This document shows positions 26,396 through 36,026 of a stretch of 64,000 nucleotides of DNA, piece after piece (within the stretch, counting starts at the first letter, position 1; each line of letters starts with the position of its first letter). The stretch comes from Vibrio sp. 10N (GTDB taxonomy: Bacteria > Pseudomonadota > Gammaproteobacteria > Enterobacterales > Vibrionaceae), in assembly GCF_036245475.1 (NCBI RefSeq), contig NZ_BTPM01000002.1, positions 682,001-746,000 of the forward strand, given 5' to 3'. A program made the position numbers and the translations under genes. Below the pieces are notes generated by a model. That model was not told where the DNA came from. It worked only from the letters and a program-made list of their open reading frames with translations, and did not search any database.

Positions 26396-27868
26396 CTATC
26401 GCACGGATAGTTCGAGGTCAGGCCACAAAGTGGCAAGGTCAAGGTGCTGTTCGATCGCGTCAGCAATTCTGTCAATAGCTGTTTCCTTTTCATCGTTTAT
26501 CGCGAACTGCTCGATGTTGGCACCATTTACCCAGCGAGCAATAAGCCGTGCAATATCCGGTGAATCGAAAATACCATGAACGTACGTGCCGAATACTTGA
26601 TTATCTAGGCCAATGGCACCATCCAATATCTCATTACTAAAGCAAACCGGCTGGTTATCCGAAACAGTAGAACGTCCTGCGTGAATTTCATATCCCGAAA
26701 ATGGCGCGGATTCGCTGTTCAACGTTAACGAGCCTGTGACGTTAGTGAGCTGTTTTTCACTTTCTAATGTGGTATCCAATTGAAGCAGCGCCAAACCTTC
26801 ACTACTCCCTGCAGTACCTTCTATACCTTCGGGGTCAGCAATCGTATTACCCAGCATTTGATAACCGCCACAGACGCCCATCACTTTTCCGCCAAAACGT
26901 AAGTGCTTATAAATATCTTTGTCCCAACCTTGTTCGCGTAAGTAGGCAAGATCATCACGCACAGACTTGGTTCCTGGCAATATAATCAAATCGGCTTTGT
27001 CTAAGCGTTCACCTTTTCCAACGTAACGGAAGTCGATATCTGGATGTAAACGAAGGGCATCAAAGTCGGTGTGATTGCTAATTCGGGTTAATACTGGTAC
27101 CACGACACTAAGTTTAGTGTTCGACTTCACATCATGTGACGCATCGATGGCGTCCTCAGCTTCAATATTAAGTCCATGCAAAAATGGCAATACACCAATG
27201 ACTGGTTTACCCGTTTTTTGTTCTAACCAATCCAAGCCGGGTTCCAAAAGGGCTATATCACCGCGGAATCGGTTAATCACAAAGCCTTTCACGCGTTTTT
27301 GCTCAGACTCGGACAATAGAGCTAATGTGCCATACAGGTGCGCAAAGACGCCGCCTCGATCAATGTCAGCAACTATGATAACTGGAACATCCGCCTCTTC
27401 GGCGAAACCCATATTAGCGATGTCATTGGCTCTCAGATTAATTTCGGCTGGACTGCCCGCCCCCTCAATAACGACGGATTCGAATGCGCTAGTGAGCTTT
27501 TCAAATGATTCGATAACAAATGGCATAGCAAAGCGCTTGTAATCATGAAATCCAACCGCATCCATATTCGCGTACGCTTTACCTTGGATAATAATCTGCG
27601 CACCCGTATCTGAGTTTGGCTTGATAAGCACCGGGTTCATATCGACGGTTGCCAATACGTTTGCCGCTTGCGCTTGAACCGCTTGAGCACGGCCAATTTC
27701 GCCTCCATCTTGAGTCACTGCACTGTTTAATGCCATATTCTGTGGCTTGAATGGGGCAACCTTTATCCCTTGACGAGCTAAAACCCGGCACAACCCTGCC
27801 ACTAATACACTTTTACCTGCATCAGAAGTTGTACCTTGAACCATAAGTGCTTGTGAAGTAAGGCGCAT
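26396..27868 (-). CDS. cobQ: Cobyric acid synthase
   Basis: 490 residues: N-terminal dethiobiotin-synthetase-like domain (MVQGTTSDAGKSVLVAGL P-loop; KPQNMALNSAV) and C-terminal class-I glutamine amidotransferase with nucleophile Cys in VMGVCGGYQMLG and a catalytic His in YVHGIFD. It amidates adenosyl-cobyrinic a,c-diamide. No other corrinoid-synthesis gene is near, and no cobalamin riboswitch was seen upstream. Head of an operon with modABC. Confidence 0.93.
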   Translation of the reverse strand: MRLTSQALMVQGTTSDAGKSVLVAGLCRVLARQGIKVAPFKPQNMALNSAVTQDGGEIGRAQAVQAQAANVLATVDMNPVLIKPNSDTGAQIIIQGKAYANMDAVGFHDYKRFAMPFVIESFEKLTSAFESVVIEGAGSPAEINLRANDIANMGFAEEADVPVIIVADIDRGGVFAHLYGTLALLSESEQKRVKGFVINRFRGDIALLEPGLDWLEQKTGKPVIGVLPFLHGLNIEAEDAIDASHDVKSNTKLSVVVPVLTRISNHTDFDALRLHPDIDFRYVGKGERLDKADLIILPGTKSVRDDLAYLREQGWDKDIYKHLRFGGKVMGVCGGYQMLGNTIADPEGIEGTAGSSEGLALLQLDTTLESEKQLTNVTGSLTLNSESAPFSGYEIHAGRSTVSDNQPVCFSNEILDGAIGLDNQVFGTYVHGIFDSPDIARLIARWVNGANIEQFAINDEKETAIDRIADAIEQHLDLATLWPDLELSVR

Positions 27869-28107
27869 ATTGTCCCAATATCCTTAATCAATAATCCGAT
27901 TAGTTTACCTTTTTTAGCTGGGGTGACCAACGCTTCACATTGAAACTTAACGAATTATTCAGGCCCTGTTTGTCTAAACCTTGTTCATTTCTGCCGACAA
28001 GCTCTCGATCTCGTCAAAATGGTCTGTATTTTGCAGTTAGTTTTTTTATATACTGAGTCAATTCAAATTTCGAGATTATATCGATATCTTTTTATCATGG
28101 AGTTCTC

Positions 28108-28644
28108 ATGCTAGGTAAAGCAAGTCGTGCTGCGCTGTTAACAATGGCAGTTGCCGCCCCTACGCTGGTTCAAGCTAACAATTTTAACTATAACTCATTC
28201 GAAGTCCGCTTAGGTGCTAACCCTGGTACAGTAGGTGCTGAGTTTACGACCTTCTTTACGGAAAACACTCATATTATTGCTCGCGCCGACAGTCGCTTTG
28301 AGGGAGACTGGGATATTGCGGGTGGCCTGGGTTTCAACGGCCCTGTTGGCCAATTTGCCGATGTATACGGTCAGCTTTTGGTTCACAACGTAAAAACCAG
28401 AGATGATGAAAAGTTCGACAGTGAATTTATGTCAGAATTCAATATTGGCTCTCGTATTTGGTTACTACAAAATATTGAAGGTGTCGGTCAAGTAGGTATG
28501 TTGAACCGTCGTGACGATACTGTGTTTGTTTGGAGTGTTGGTGCTCGTTTCCACTCTACTGATGCCCTATCACTTGGTGCTGATATTAAAGACGGTGGAA
28601 TTTATGGCCCACAAGTTCAGATGTCGGTTGAATTTGGTTTCTAA
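28108..28644 (+). CDS. Small outer-membrane-barrel-like exported protein
   Basis: 178 residues with a signal peptide ending near LVQA, followed by beta-strand-rich sequence (YNSFEVRLGANPGTVGAEF, SVGARFHSTDALSLGADI) and a terminal Phe, the outer-membrane insertion signal. About eight strands likely. GGAG ribosome site. Not assigned to a family; function unknown. Confidence 0.7.
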   Translation: MLGKASRAALLTMAVAAPTLVQANNFNYNSFEVRLGANPGTVGAEFTTFFTENTHIIARADSRFEGDWDIAGGLGFNGPVGQFADVYGQLLVHNVKTRDDEKFDSEFMSEFNIGSRIWLLQNIEGVGQVGMLNRRDDTVFVWSVGARFHSTDALSLGADIKDGGIYGPQVQMSVEFGF

Positions 28645-28684
28645 ATTCACACACGCGCTCCGAACAAGCTAAATCAGATCATGT

Positions 28685-28719
28685 AAAAAGGGCTTTCCAA
28701 TCTTGGAAAGCCCTTTTTA
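28685..28719. terminator. Bidirectional intrinsic terminator
   Basis: AAAAAGGGCTTTCCA / TGGAAAGCCCTTTTT with a 4-base loop; A/T tracts on both sides serve the two convergent genes. Confidence 0.92.
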
Positions 28720-29412
28720 TTATTTGGTTGGTTTCGGCTGAACGTATTTACGACTCACATCGACAATCGCCACGTCCCTGAAGAAACTTCTTCCCAGCAG
28801 AACCGGATATTTTAAGTGGTTTCTGTCAGCAAGCGTGAACTCGGTTTTGCTAGTCATATCACCAATTTTAATGACGGATACAACAACTGGACGCTTGTCA
28901 CTCTCTTCAGAGCTAGATTGTTTCACTTTTACCCAACGCTCAACGGGCATCGACACTTCTTTCGACTCCACACCGTTGTGCTTGATTTTAAACTTCACCC
29001 AATCTTTGCCGTCACGTTCAAACGGAACGATATCTACAGCACTCAATGAAGACGTGGTTGCACCTGTATCGACACGAGCTTTTGTTGTCACTTTCATGTC
29101 AACCAAACGCACGTATTCTTGCTCACCTAAGATAAGCTTGCCATCATCACTTTTCACGGGTGCTGGCTTCGGCTTCTCCGCTGGCTTAGTTTCTTTAACC
29201 GGTTCTTTTGGTTGCTCCGGAGTCACTTCCGTTGCTTTTTCTTCCGGTTTGACTTCAGGTTCCACAGACTCTGATTCTGGGGCTGTTGGTGCTTCTGGCG
29301 TCACTTCCGTCGCTGGCGGCTCAACGGGTGGCGGCGTTTCCGTTGGTGTCGTCGAACAGGCGACCAAACCACCGGATAACATTAATGGTAAAATTGCTTT
29401 CCAAGGTTTCAT
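28720..29412 (-). CDS. Retropepsin-like aspartyl protease lipoprotein (RimB/PF05618 type)
   Basis: 230 residues. Lipoprotein signal (LVACS lipobox), a Pro/Glu/Lys-rich linker (about 22-90), then a retropepsin-like fold with ARVDTGATTSSL (catalytic Asp in DTGA) and the second hydrophobic LLGRSFF. The family was called ATP-dependent zinc protease but is aspartyl-protease-like. The lipoprotein form suggests periplasmic action, perhaps on peptides or envelope proteins. Confidence 0.82.
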   Translation of the reverse strand: MKPWKAILPLMLSGGLVACSTTPTETPPPVEPPATEVTPEAPTAPESESVEPEVKPEEKATEVTPEQPKEPVKETKPAEKPKPAPVKSDDGKLILGEQEYVRLVDMKVTTKARVDTGATTSSLSAVDIVPFERDGKDWVKFKIKHNGVESKEVSMPVERWVKVKQSSSEESDKRPVVVSVIKIGDMTSKTEFTLADRNHLKYPVLLGRSFFRDVAIVDVSRKYVQPKPTK

Positions 29413-29453
29413 TCATTCACCTTTATTATTTTTAGTCGTTGCGATAGTCGTCA

Positions 29454-30641
29454 TTATTTTTGGCTAACAGCGGCCAATGCATCCGCTACATATGGCAGTT
29501 GCGACTCAGACAATCCTGCGATATTAATACGGCCATCGTCAACACCATATATTGCAAAGTCCGAGCGCAGTCGTTGCATTTGCTCTGGTGTAAATCCTAG
29601 CACAGTAAACATGCCTTTGTGAGACATGATAAAGTCGAAATCGTTAGATGAATTCGTCTCTTTAAGTGCTTTGCATAGACCATCACGCAATGATACAAGT
29701 CGTTGTTGCATCTCAGAAAGCTCTGTGGTCCACATAGTGGTTAAGTGATCGTCTCCAAGAATGGTTTTCACCAACGCGGCACCATGGTCTGGTGGCATAG
29801 TGTAGGTCGAACGAGCCAGTGTCAGTAATTTGCCTTTAGCGTTGTTTGCTTCAGTGGCATTTTTACCAATTACAATTGCCGCGCCAGTACGTTCACGGTA
29901 TAGACCAAAGTTTTTCGAGCATGATGTGGTTAGCAGCATCTCTTCGACGTTTTCTGCCATGTATCGAAGACCGAATGCATCCTGTTCTAAACCGTCACCA
30001 AACCCTTGATAAGCCACATCAACAAAAGGGACAAAACCATTTTTGACGCTTAACTCAGTGATTGCTTTCCAGTCATCCAAAGCAATATCAGCACCTGTTG
30101 GGTTATGACAGCAACCATGCAGAAGAACCACATCGCCCTGACCTGCTTGACTCAAATCAGTCAGCATCGCATCACGGTCGACTTGCTTTGATGCCACGTC
30201 AAAATAACGATAGAACTTCACGTTAAGACCCGCAGCTTCCATCACGGGCTTATGGTTTACATAACTTGGGTTTGACAACCAAACCGTCGTACCTGGCGCC
30301 GCAACGTTTATAAGATCGCCCAGCATACGCAGGCCGCCACTGGCGCCTGGTGTTTGGATCACAGACATGCGATCGTAAATTGGCGTTTCACCAAATACGA
30401 CTTTCGCGATGCTTTGATTAAACTCTTCGCAGCCAGCTAGGCCTACATAGGCTTTAGTCTGCTGCTCTGAAGTCACAATGCGTTGTGCTTCCGCAATGGC
30501 CTTCATGATTGGTGTTTGTCCATCACTGTTTCTATATACACCGATCCCCAGATCGACTTTATCAGTACGAGGATCATTTCGGTAAGCGACGGAAAGAGAA
30601 AGAATAGGATCGAGCGCTGGCTCGGGTAACTGAGAGAACAT
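29454..30641 (-). CDS. tyrB: Aromatic amino acid / aspartate aminotransferase
   Basis: About 395 residues from ATG 30641 (MFSQLPEPALDPILSL), the usual start for class-I aspartate-type aminotransferases; the upstream ten codons are not conserved-like. PLP lysine in TSCSKNFGLYRERTG, substrate Arg in the DGRINIAGL region. Acts on aspartate and aromatic amino acids with 2-oxoglutarate. AspC is the alternative name. Confidence 0.88.
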   Translation of the reverse strand: MFSQLPEPALDPILSLSVAYRNDPRTDKVDLGIGVYRNSDGQTPIMKAIAEAQRIVTSEQQTKAYVGLAGCEEFNQSIAKVVFGETPIYDRMSVIQTPGASGGLRMLGDLINVAAPGTTVWLSNPSYVNHKPVMEAAGLNVKFYRYFDVASKQVDRDAMLTDLSQAGQGDVVLLHGCCHNPTGADIALDDWKAITELSVKNGFVPFVDVAYQGFGDGLEQDAFGLRYMAENVEEMLLTTSCSKNFGLYRERTGAAIVIGKNATEANNAKGKLLTLARSTYTMPPDHGAALVKTILGDDHLTTMWTTELSEMQQRLVSLRDGLCKALKETNSSNDFDFIMSHKGMFTVLGFTPEQMQRLRSDFAIYGVDDGRINIAGLSESQLPYVADALAAVSQK

Positions 30642-30827
30642 GAAAGTCACAACCCTTTGAAATTCAAGCAATGGCCTTCACGTTATCATTAGATTAAAAA
30701 TTTTGAAATAGTTTTGTTGTAGGTGGGCGCGTTTCATTCTGTAAACCTTCTGTAAACCCGATGATTTAACCTCGTTGTGTTGCATAAAAGATCAGTAACC
30801 CCTTTGAGCTCAGAGGCTCAAACGCAT

Positions 30828-30852
30828 TAAAAAAGGAGCCTAAGCTCCTTAA
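30828..30852 (-). terminator. Intrinsic terminator after nrdG
   Basis: On the minus strand AAGGAGC-TTA-GGCTCCTT runs into TTTTTAATG. Confidence 0.85.
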
Positions 30853-30868
30853 TCATTTATAATTAATG

Positions 30869-31339
30869 TTACAGATTTGTAAACCGGTGTATAACCTGGT
30901 TTGCACTACCGCGCCACTCCAGCTCGGGATCGGCAAGATCTTTCTCAAATTTACCATCCACCAGCACATCGATCAGTGACACCACTTGTTTTTGCTCTTC
31001 ACTAAGTTCATCCAGCACGTAACCTGTCCAAAGCCAAATATCTTTGCCTTTGCACTCAGCACGAACACGCTCGACCAGTTTAAGCACGGCACTGACGTTT
31101 GCTGGATGCAGTGGATCGCCACCCGATAGAGACAACCCACGCTTCTTTATGCGCGTGTCGTTTAAATCCGCGATGATTTGATCTTCAAGCTCTTGTGTGA
31201 ACAAGTGCCCAGAGTGTAATGATAGCGTCGACTGGTTGTAACAACCGCGACATTGGTGCACGCACCCAGAAACAAAGAGAGTACAACGCGTACCAGGTCC
31301 ATTGACCACATCGATTGGATGATACTGATGATAATTCAT
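30869..31339 (-). CDS. nrdG: Anaerobic ribonucleotide reductase activating protein
   Basis: 156 residues; radical-SAM enzyme that installs the glycyl radical in NrdD. The cluster motif is SGCVHQCRGC (CxxxCxxC), followed by GGDPLHP. 37 bp after nrdD, same operon, under FNR/NrdR-type sites upstream of nrdD. Confidence 0.96.
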   Translation of the reverse strand: MNYHQYHPIDVVNGPGTRCTLFVSGCVHQCRGCYNQSTLSLHSGHLFTQELEDQIIADLNDTRIKKRGLSLSGGDPLHPANVSAVLKLVERVRAECKGKDIWLWTGYVLDELSEEQKQVVSLIDVLVDGKFEKDLADPELEWRGSANQVIHRFTNL

Positions 31340-31376
31340 GGATTGAAACTCTCTTTATTACTTCTCTATTTACAAA

Positions 31377-33497
31377 TTACAGGTGTTTAACGCGACGCTT
31401 AACTTCTTCTTGTTTACCGAAGTTAAATGGACGCGCATCAGGACTACCCAGATAGCCACATACACGACGCGTAACTGACACACGAGTAGAGTCGTGGTTA
31501 CCACACTTCGGACAAGTAAAGCCTTTGCTGGTGCAGTCAAACTCACCCATGTAGCCACATTCGTAACACTCATCAATTGGTGTGTTTGTACCGTAGTAAG
31601 GCACTCGGCTGTAGCTGTAGTCCCATACGTTTTCTAGCGCTTCAATGTTGCGCTGCATGTTCGGGAACTCACCGTAGCAGATAAAGCCACCAGACGAGAT
31701 TTCTGGATAAGGCATCTCAAAGTCGATCTTATCGTAAGGATTGACTTTCTTTTGAACGTCCAAGTGGAAACTATTGGTGTAGTAACCTTTGTCAGTGACG
31801 CCTTCAATCACACCGAACTCTTTCGTATCGATTTGGCAGAAACGGCTACATAGGTTTTCACTAGGTGTGCCGTACAAGCTAAATGCATAGCCTGTCTCTT
31901 CTGCCCACTGCTTCACAACTTCTTTCATGTGTTTGATGATATCAAGCGCCATATCGCGCATTTCGTTATCATCGTACATATGAGTTTCAGTACCAAACAG
32001 TGCCGTCATAGTCTCGTGGATACCAATGTAACCAAGTGAGATAGAAGCACGGCCATTTTTGAAAATTGGCGCAATAGAATCATCCGCTTTTAGGCGAACG
32101 CCACAAGCACCTTCCATATATAGGATTGGCGCAACGCGTGCTTTTACTTTCTCTAAACGGCTAATACGCGTTTCTAGGGCCTTACGTGCCAACAACAGAC
32201 GATCGTTTAGCAACTCATAAAACTTATCAACGCTGCCTTTTGCTTTAATTGCAATACGTGGCAGGTTAAGGCTTACAACACCCAGGTTATTACGACCTTC
32301 ATGTTGCAGCTCACCGTTTTCTTCGTAAGTGTTTAAGAAGCTGCGGCAGCCCATTGGCGTTTTGAATGAGCCAGTAACTTCAACCACTTTGTCGTAGTTC
32401 AAGATATCAGGGTACATACGCTTAGAAGCACACTCTAATGCCAACTGCTTCACGTCGTAGTTCGGATCCTCTGACTTATGGTTAAGACCATCTTTGATCG
32501 CGAATACCAGTTTAGGGAATACGGCCGTTTTAGCGTTTTTGCCAAGACCAGCGATACGGTTTTTAAGGATCGAAGTTTGGATCAACTTCGATTCCCAGCT
32601 AGTACCTAAACCAAAACCAAATGTGACAAACGGCGTTTGGCCATTCGCTGTATGAAGCGTATTTACTTCGTACTCAAGAGATTGGAATGCGTCGTAACAC
32701 TCTTTTTCTGTGCGTGCTTGCGCGAACGCTTCAGGTTGGTGGATATCCCAATCTTTAGCGATTTGTAAGTGTTTGTCGTAGCTAGACTTAACATAAGGTG
32801 CTAACACTTCATCGATACGATTGATCGTCGTACCACCATAAATATGGCTCGCTACCTGAGCAATAATTTGCGCAGTTACCGCGGTTGCTGTTGAAATTGA
32901 CTTAGGTGTGTCAATCTCTGCATTACCCATTTTAAAGCCATGAGTCAGCATGCCTTTCAGATCGATAAGCATACAGTTAAACATTGGGAAGAAAGGCGCG
33001 TAATCCAAATCATGATAGTGGATATCCCCTTCGTCGTGTGCCTGCACAACATCACGTGGCAAAATGCGAGTTTTCGCATAGTGCTTCGCTACGATGCCTG
33101 CAAGCAAGTCACGCTGAGTTGGGATCACTTTACCGTCTTTGTTCGCGTTCTCATTAAGAAGATCGGCATTGCTCTCTTCAATAAGGCCTTCGATCTCTTT
33201 CGTCAGAGCGCTTTTCTTTTCGCGAGCAATGTCGCGGTCATGACGGTACTCAATGTAAGAACGTGCAAGTCCCTTATATGGGCCTTGCATCAACTCGTTC
33301 TCGACTAGAGTTTGGATTTCCTGAATATCCACATGTTCGCAATCCTGCAGCTTGAGCTCGACCGCTACCGCTACATTTTTAGCATAGATTTCGAGTTCCT
33401 TATCTGCACGTTCCGCCGCACTTACCACAGCAGCTTCAATACGATCCTTTGTAAACGGAGCACGAGAGCCATCTCTCTTGATTACGATTGTTTTCAC
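31377..33497 (-). CDS. nrdD: Anaerobic ribonucleoside-triphosphate reductase
   Basis: 706 residues from GTG 33497, with GGAGAAAGG just upstream. N-terminal ATP-cone (about 3-93, IKRDGSRAPFTKDRI), the ten-strand barrel, four-Cys zinc site near the end (CYECG and CPKCG), and the glycyl-radical motif RVCGYLG. Reduces ribonucleoside triphosphates without oxygen. Confidence 0.97.
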   Translation of the reverse strand: MKTIVIKRDGSRAPFTKDRIEAAVVSAAERADKELEIYAKNVAVAVELKLQDCEHVDIQEIQTLVENELMQGPYKGLARSYIEYRHDRDIAREKKSALTKEIEGLIEESNADLLNENANKDGKVIPTQRDLLAGIVAKHYAKTRILPRDVVQAHDEGDIHYHDLDYAPFFPMFNCMLIDLKGMLTHGFKMGNAEIDTPKSISTATAVTAQIIAQVASHIYGGTTINRIDEVLAPYVKSSYDKHLQIAKDWDIHQPEAFAQARTEKECYDAFQSLEYEVNTLHTANGQTPFVTFGFGLGTSWESKLIQTSILKNRIAGLGKNAKTAVFPKLVFAIKDGLNHKSEDPNYDVKQLALECASKRMYPDILNYDKVVEVTGSFKTPMGCRSFLNTYEENGELQHEGRNNLGVVSLNLPRIAIKAKGSVDKFYELLNDRLLLARKALETRISRLEKVKARVAPILYMEGACGVRLKADDSIAPIFKNGRASISLGYIGIHETMTALFGTETHMYDDNEMRDMALDIIKHMKEVVKQWAEETGYAFSLYGTPSENLCSRFCQIDTKEFGVIEGVTDKGYYTNSFHLDVQKKVNPYDKIDFEMPYPEISSGGFICYGEFPNMQRNIEALENVWDYSYSRVPYYGTNTPIDECYECGYMGEFDCTSKGFTCPKCGNHDSTRVSVTRRVCGYLGSPDARPFNFGKQEEVKRRVKHL

Positions 33498-33539
33498 CCT
33501 TTCTCCTTACCCCTAGCATACTCACAGAGTTATCCACAG

Positions 33540-33555
33540 ACACACTATATAGGGT
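33540..33555 (-). promoter_or_regulatory. NrdR box, proximal
   Basis: ACACACTATATAGGGT, a partial match to ACACWATATATWGTGT. It starts 33 bp from the distal box, three helical turns, the usual NrdR spacing. Confidence 0.65.
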
Positions 33556-33572
33556 CGTTACATTTAATTCTG

Positions 33573-33588
33573 ACACAATATATTGTGG
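33573..33588 (-). promoter_or_regulatory. NrdR box, distal
   Basis: ACACAATATATTGTGG matches the NrdR consensus at 15 of 16 positions or nearly so. It would cover the start point predicted from the FNR site. Confidence 0.8.
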
Positions 33589-33590
33589 TG

Positions 33591-33633
33591 TATTTAACGA
33601 AAAGCACCAACTAGAAGTATTGATATAGATCAA
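33591..33633 (-). promoter_or_regulatory. FNR-dependent promoter of nrdDG
   Basis: TTGATATAGATCAA (33620-33633) is a perfect FNR palindrome. A -10-like TAAATA lies at 33591-33596 on the minus strand, placing the FNR centre about 41 bp before the expected start (near 33585), the class-II activator position. Confidence 0.8.
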
Positions 33634-33781
33634 TAAAAGCTGGGTAGTGTGTAAGAAGAATTCGATCTAAATGAAATGGATCTCATAGCGAGCAAATTCA
33701 AAATCAGACACGAAGTTTTAGGGAAAAACAGTTGCTTTTTTGCCAAGGCTTACGGCACATTGCTTGAAAGGAAGTTTATAA

Positions 33782-34711
33782 ATGGCAATCACAATGATAA
33801 GAACAAACGGTTATAAATACTTCGTAACAACCTTACTTGTTGGAATAGCACTTTTTCCTACATTGAGTATTGCACAAGGACAATCTCTAACATTGATGAC
33901 ATGGAATTTAGAGTGGCTTACCACGACGCCTTCGGCTAAATTCAAAGCCAGTTATCGAAGTGAGGATGATTTTCATGCGCTAAATCTGCATTTCAAGAGT
34001 GTCAATCCAGACATTCTCGCGTTTCAAGAGGTAGACAGCGTACAAGCGATTAAGCGGGTTGTTGGCAAAGGATACCGTATATACTTGTCAGAGCGCTCTG
34101 CTGCCCATAATCGTCAGCATCAGTTTTCAGACATCAATCAGTACACAGGGTTTGCAATAAAGGAAACGATCAAAGTCACCGATTCGCCAGATTTCCCTCT
34201 CTTACAAACGAATAAGCTACGATTTGCAAGTGCTGTGACGCTCGAGTTTGCAAGCAACCAACAAGTTCACCTGCTCTCTGTTCACCTAAAAGCTGGGTGC
34301 AGTGGCAAACTGACTCGGCACAGCGCCTGTAAGCAACTCAAACAGCAAGGCCAAGTGATCAACTCTTGGCTACAGCAACGAGACGTTAATAATGAATCTT
34401 ATCTTATCCTTGGCGACTTTAATCATAACTTGAGCTATCGAGAAGATTGGCTTTGGACTTTGATGACGCAGGGGTTAACGACGACACCAAGGCTTGCGTC
34501 GGAATCCACAAAAGCCCGCTGTAAAGTGCGCTCAAAACGAAATCCCAATAGCACTCACCAATATCGTTCATTGATTGATCATATTGTGGTGAGTCCTAGC
34601 CTACGCTCTAGTCCTGCAAAACAAAATGTCATGCCTACATCGAAAGTGATTAAATATCAGATGAGTGATCACTGCCCATTGTCGATAACACTGTATGGCA
34701 GTGATCACTAA
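33782..34711 (+). CDS. Secreted endonuclease/exonuclease/phosphatase-family protein
   Basis: 309 residues with a signal peptide (ends near SIAQG). EEP-fold motifs in order: MTWNLEW, ILAFQEVD (metal Glu), LLSVHLKAG, LILGDFNHN, and terminal SDHCPLSI (catalytic His). Two Cys pairs suggest periplasmic or extracellular location. Probable nuclease, possibly for DNA or RNA scavenging; a phosphatase role is also possible. GGAAG ribosome site. Confidence 0.82.
   Translation: MAITMIRTNGYKYFVTTLLVGIALFPTLSIAQGQSLTLMTWNLEWLTTTPSAKFKASYRSEDDFHALNLHFKSVNPDILAFQEVDSVQAIKRVVGKGYRIYLSERSAAHNRQHQFSDINQYTGFAIKETIKVTDSPDFPLLQTNKLRFASAVTLEFASNQQVHLLSVHLKAGCSGKLTRHSACKQLKQQGQVINSWLQQRDVNNESYLILGDFNHNLSYREDWLWTLMTQGLTTTPRLASESTKARCKVRSKRNPNSTHQYRSLIDHIVVSPSLRSSPAKQNVMPTSKVIKYQMSDHCPLSITLYGSDH
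34664..34709. repeat. 13-bp inverted repeat at the gene end
   Basis: AGTGATCACTGCC and GGCAGTGATCACT, 20 bases apart, overlap the last codons of the nuclease gene; each arm contains the self-palindrome AGTGATCACT. It could terminate convergent transcription with tolC, though no T tract follows. Confidence 0.6.
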
Positions 34712-34721
34712 ACGAAAACCA

Positions 34722-36026
34722 TCATTGAACTTGTGAAAGCCCTTGATGAATTGAGAGGATGTCTCCCTCATTCAGGTTACCGACCAGCTGCTTAAGATAC
34801 AGTCGGTTCAAGATATAGTTGTAACGTGCATTCGATAAGCGAAGCTGAGCATCATAATAAAAACTGGTCGCTTGCAGTACATCTACAATCGTTCTGGTTC
34901 CAACTTCTAAGCCAAGCTGTTGGGTTGACAGTGCCAATTCAGCAGACGTTGTCGATTGCTGCTGCGCCTTTATGTCCTCTAAGCTCGCTAGGATGTCGTT
35001 GTAGGTACCACGTACATCACTGGATACATCCCGATAGACCTTCTCTAGACCTTGTGATGCTGCAACATATCTAAGCTCAGCTTGTTTAACCTGAGAACTG
35101 GTCCCTCCACCACTATACAAAGGCACAACAAAATTGAGTCCACCATAGGTGTCATTACTCCCCCCTTTGGAATAAAAGGAGTCATCACGCTGCTCGTTTG
35201 AGTATTGATAACCCGCATTTAGAGACAGATGCGGTAAATGCCCAGACTGTGCAAGCTCGATATCAGTCTTAGCGATATCTTTCGCCATTGTTTCACTAAG
35301 AATCGATAGGTTTTCTTGCAAGGCCAGTTCAACCATCGAGTCTGCAGACAGTGTTGGTAAAGAAGCGGAAAAGCGCTCAACCGACAAGGTATCTAAATCT
35401 TGGTAACTGACTTTGGTGATCTTTCGCAGTGCTTCATAACTATTGCGAACTTGATTTCGAATTTTAACTAAAGTCGCACTGACTCTATCAAGCTGAGCTC
35501 GAGCATCTTGTAAGTCTGTTAAATCTGCAGTACCGACACGATAGGCTTCATTGATCGTACTGGCGTACTTTTCAATGGCGGCCTTCTCGGCTTGTGTCAG
35601 CTTAAGTGCATCTTCTGCTTTAAGCACATTGAAATACGCTTCGGCAACGCGAATAATCAAACCTTGCTGAGCTTGCGCGTACATCACGCCGCCTCTCACC
35701 GCCGATTTTTCCGCTTGTTCAAGGTGAATCCAACTTGCTGGGTTGTAGATCTCTTGCGAAAACTGAACACCAGCACGCCACTGTTCACTGCTCAATAGCG
35801 GTCTATCACTATTGTAATAGTCATAGCCCGCTGTTAAATCGAGTTGTGGCAATAACACACTGCGCATGCTATTAATGCCTTCTTTAGCTTCCTCAGATTG
35901 TGCTTTTGCTTGCAGCAGCATTGGGTCAGAAACTTTGGCCGTATTGTAAACATCCAGTATGCTTTCGGCATACACAGTGTTTGCAAGTAACAGCGTTAAG
36001 GCTGCGAGCGAGAACCTACTTTGCAT
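34722..36026 (-). CDS. tolC: TolC-family outer-membrane channel
   Basis: 434 residues, signal peptide MQSRFSLAALTLLLANTVYA, then two OEP repeats (about 25-220 and 230-425) with long coiled-coil helices. Its start overlaps the rhodanese gene by 11 bp. With the RND pump and adaptor encoded upstream it could complete a tripartite exporter. It is likely a paralogue rather than the main TolC, given this context. Confidence 0.85.
   Translation of the reverse strand: MQSRFSLAALTLLLANTVYAESILDVYNTAKVSDPMLLQAKAQSEEAKEGINSMRSVLLPQLDLTAGYDYYNSDRPLLSSEQWRAGVQFSQEIYNPASWIHLEQAEKSAVRGGVMYAQAQQGLIIRVAEAYFNVLKAEDALKLTQAEKAAIEKYASTINEAYRVGTADLTDLQDARAQLDRVSATLVKIRNQVRNSYEALRKITKVSYQDLDTLSVERFSASLPTLSADSMVELALQENLSILSETMAKDIAKTDIELAQSGHLPHLSLNAGYQYSNEQRDDSFYSKGGSNDTYGGLNFVVPLYSGGGTSSQVKQAELRYVAASQGLEKVYRDVSSDVRGTYNDILASLEDIKAQQQSTTSAELALSTQQLGLEVGTRTIVDVLQATSFYYDAQLRLSNARYNYILNRLYLKQLVGNLNEGDILSIHQGLSQVQ

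Noticed and set aside
27869..28107. Cobalamin riboswitch or ModE site before cobQ
   Set aside because: No B12-box GCCACTG-type element and no ModE-like dyad were found.
30800..30822. Hairpin TTTGAGC/GCTCAAA upstream of the nrdG terminator
   Set aside because: Short stem with no T tract; it adds nothing certain beyond the stronger terminator next to it.
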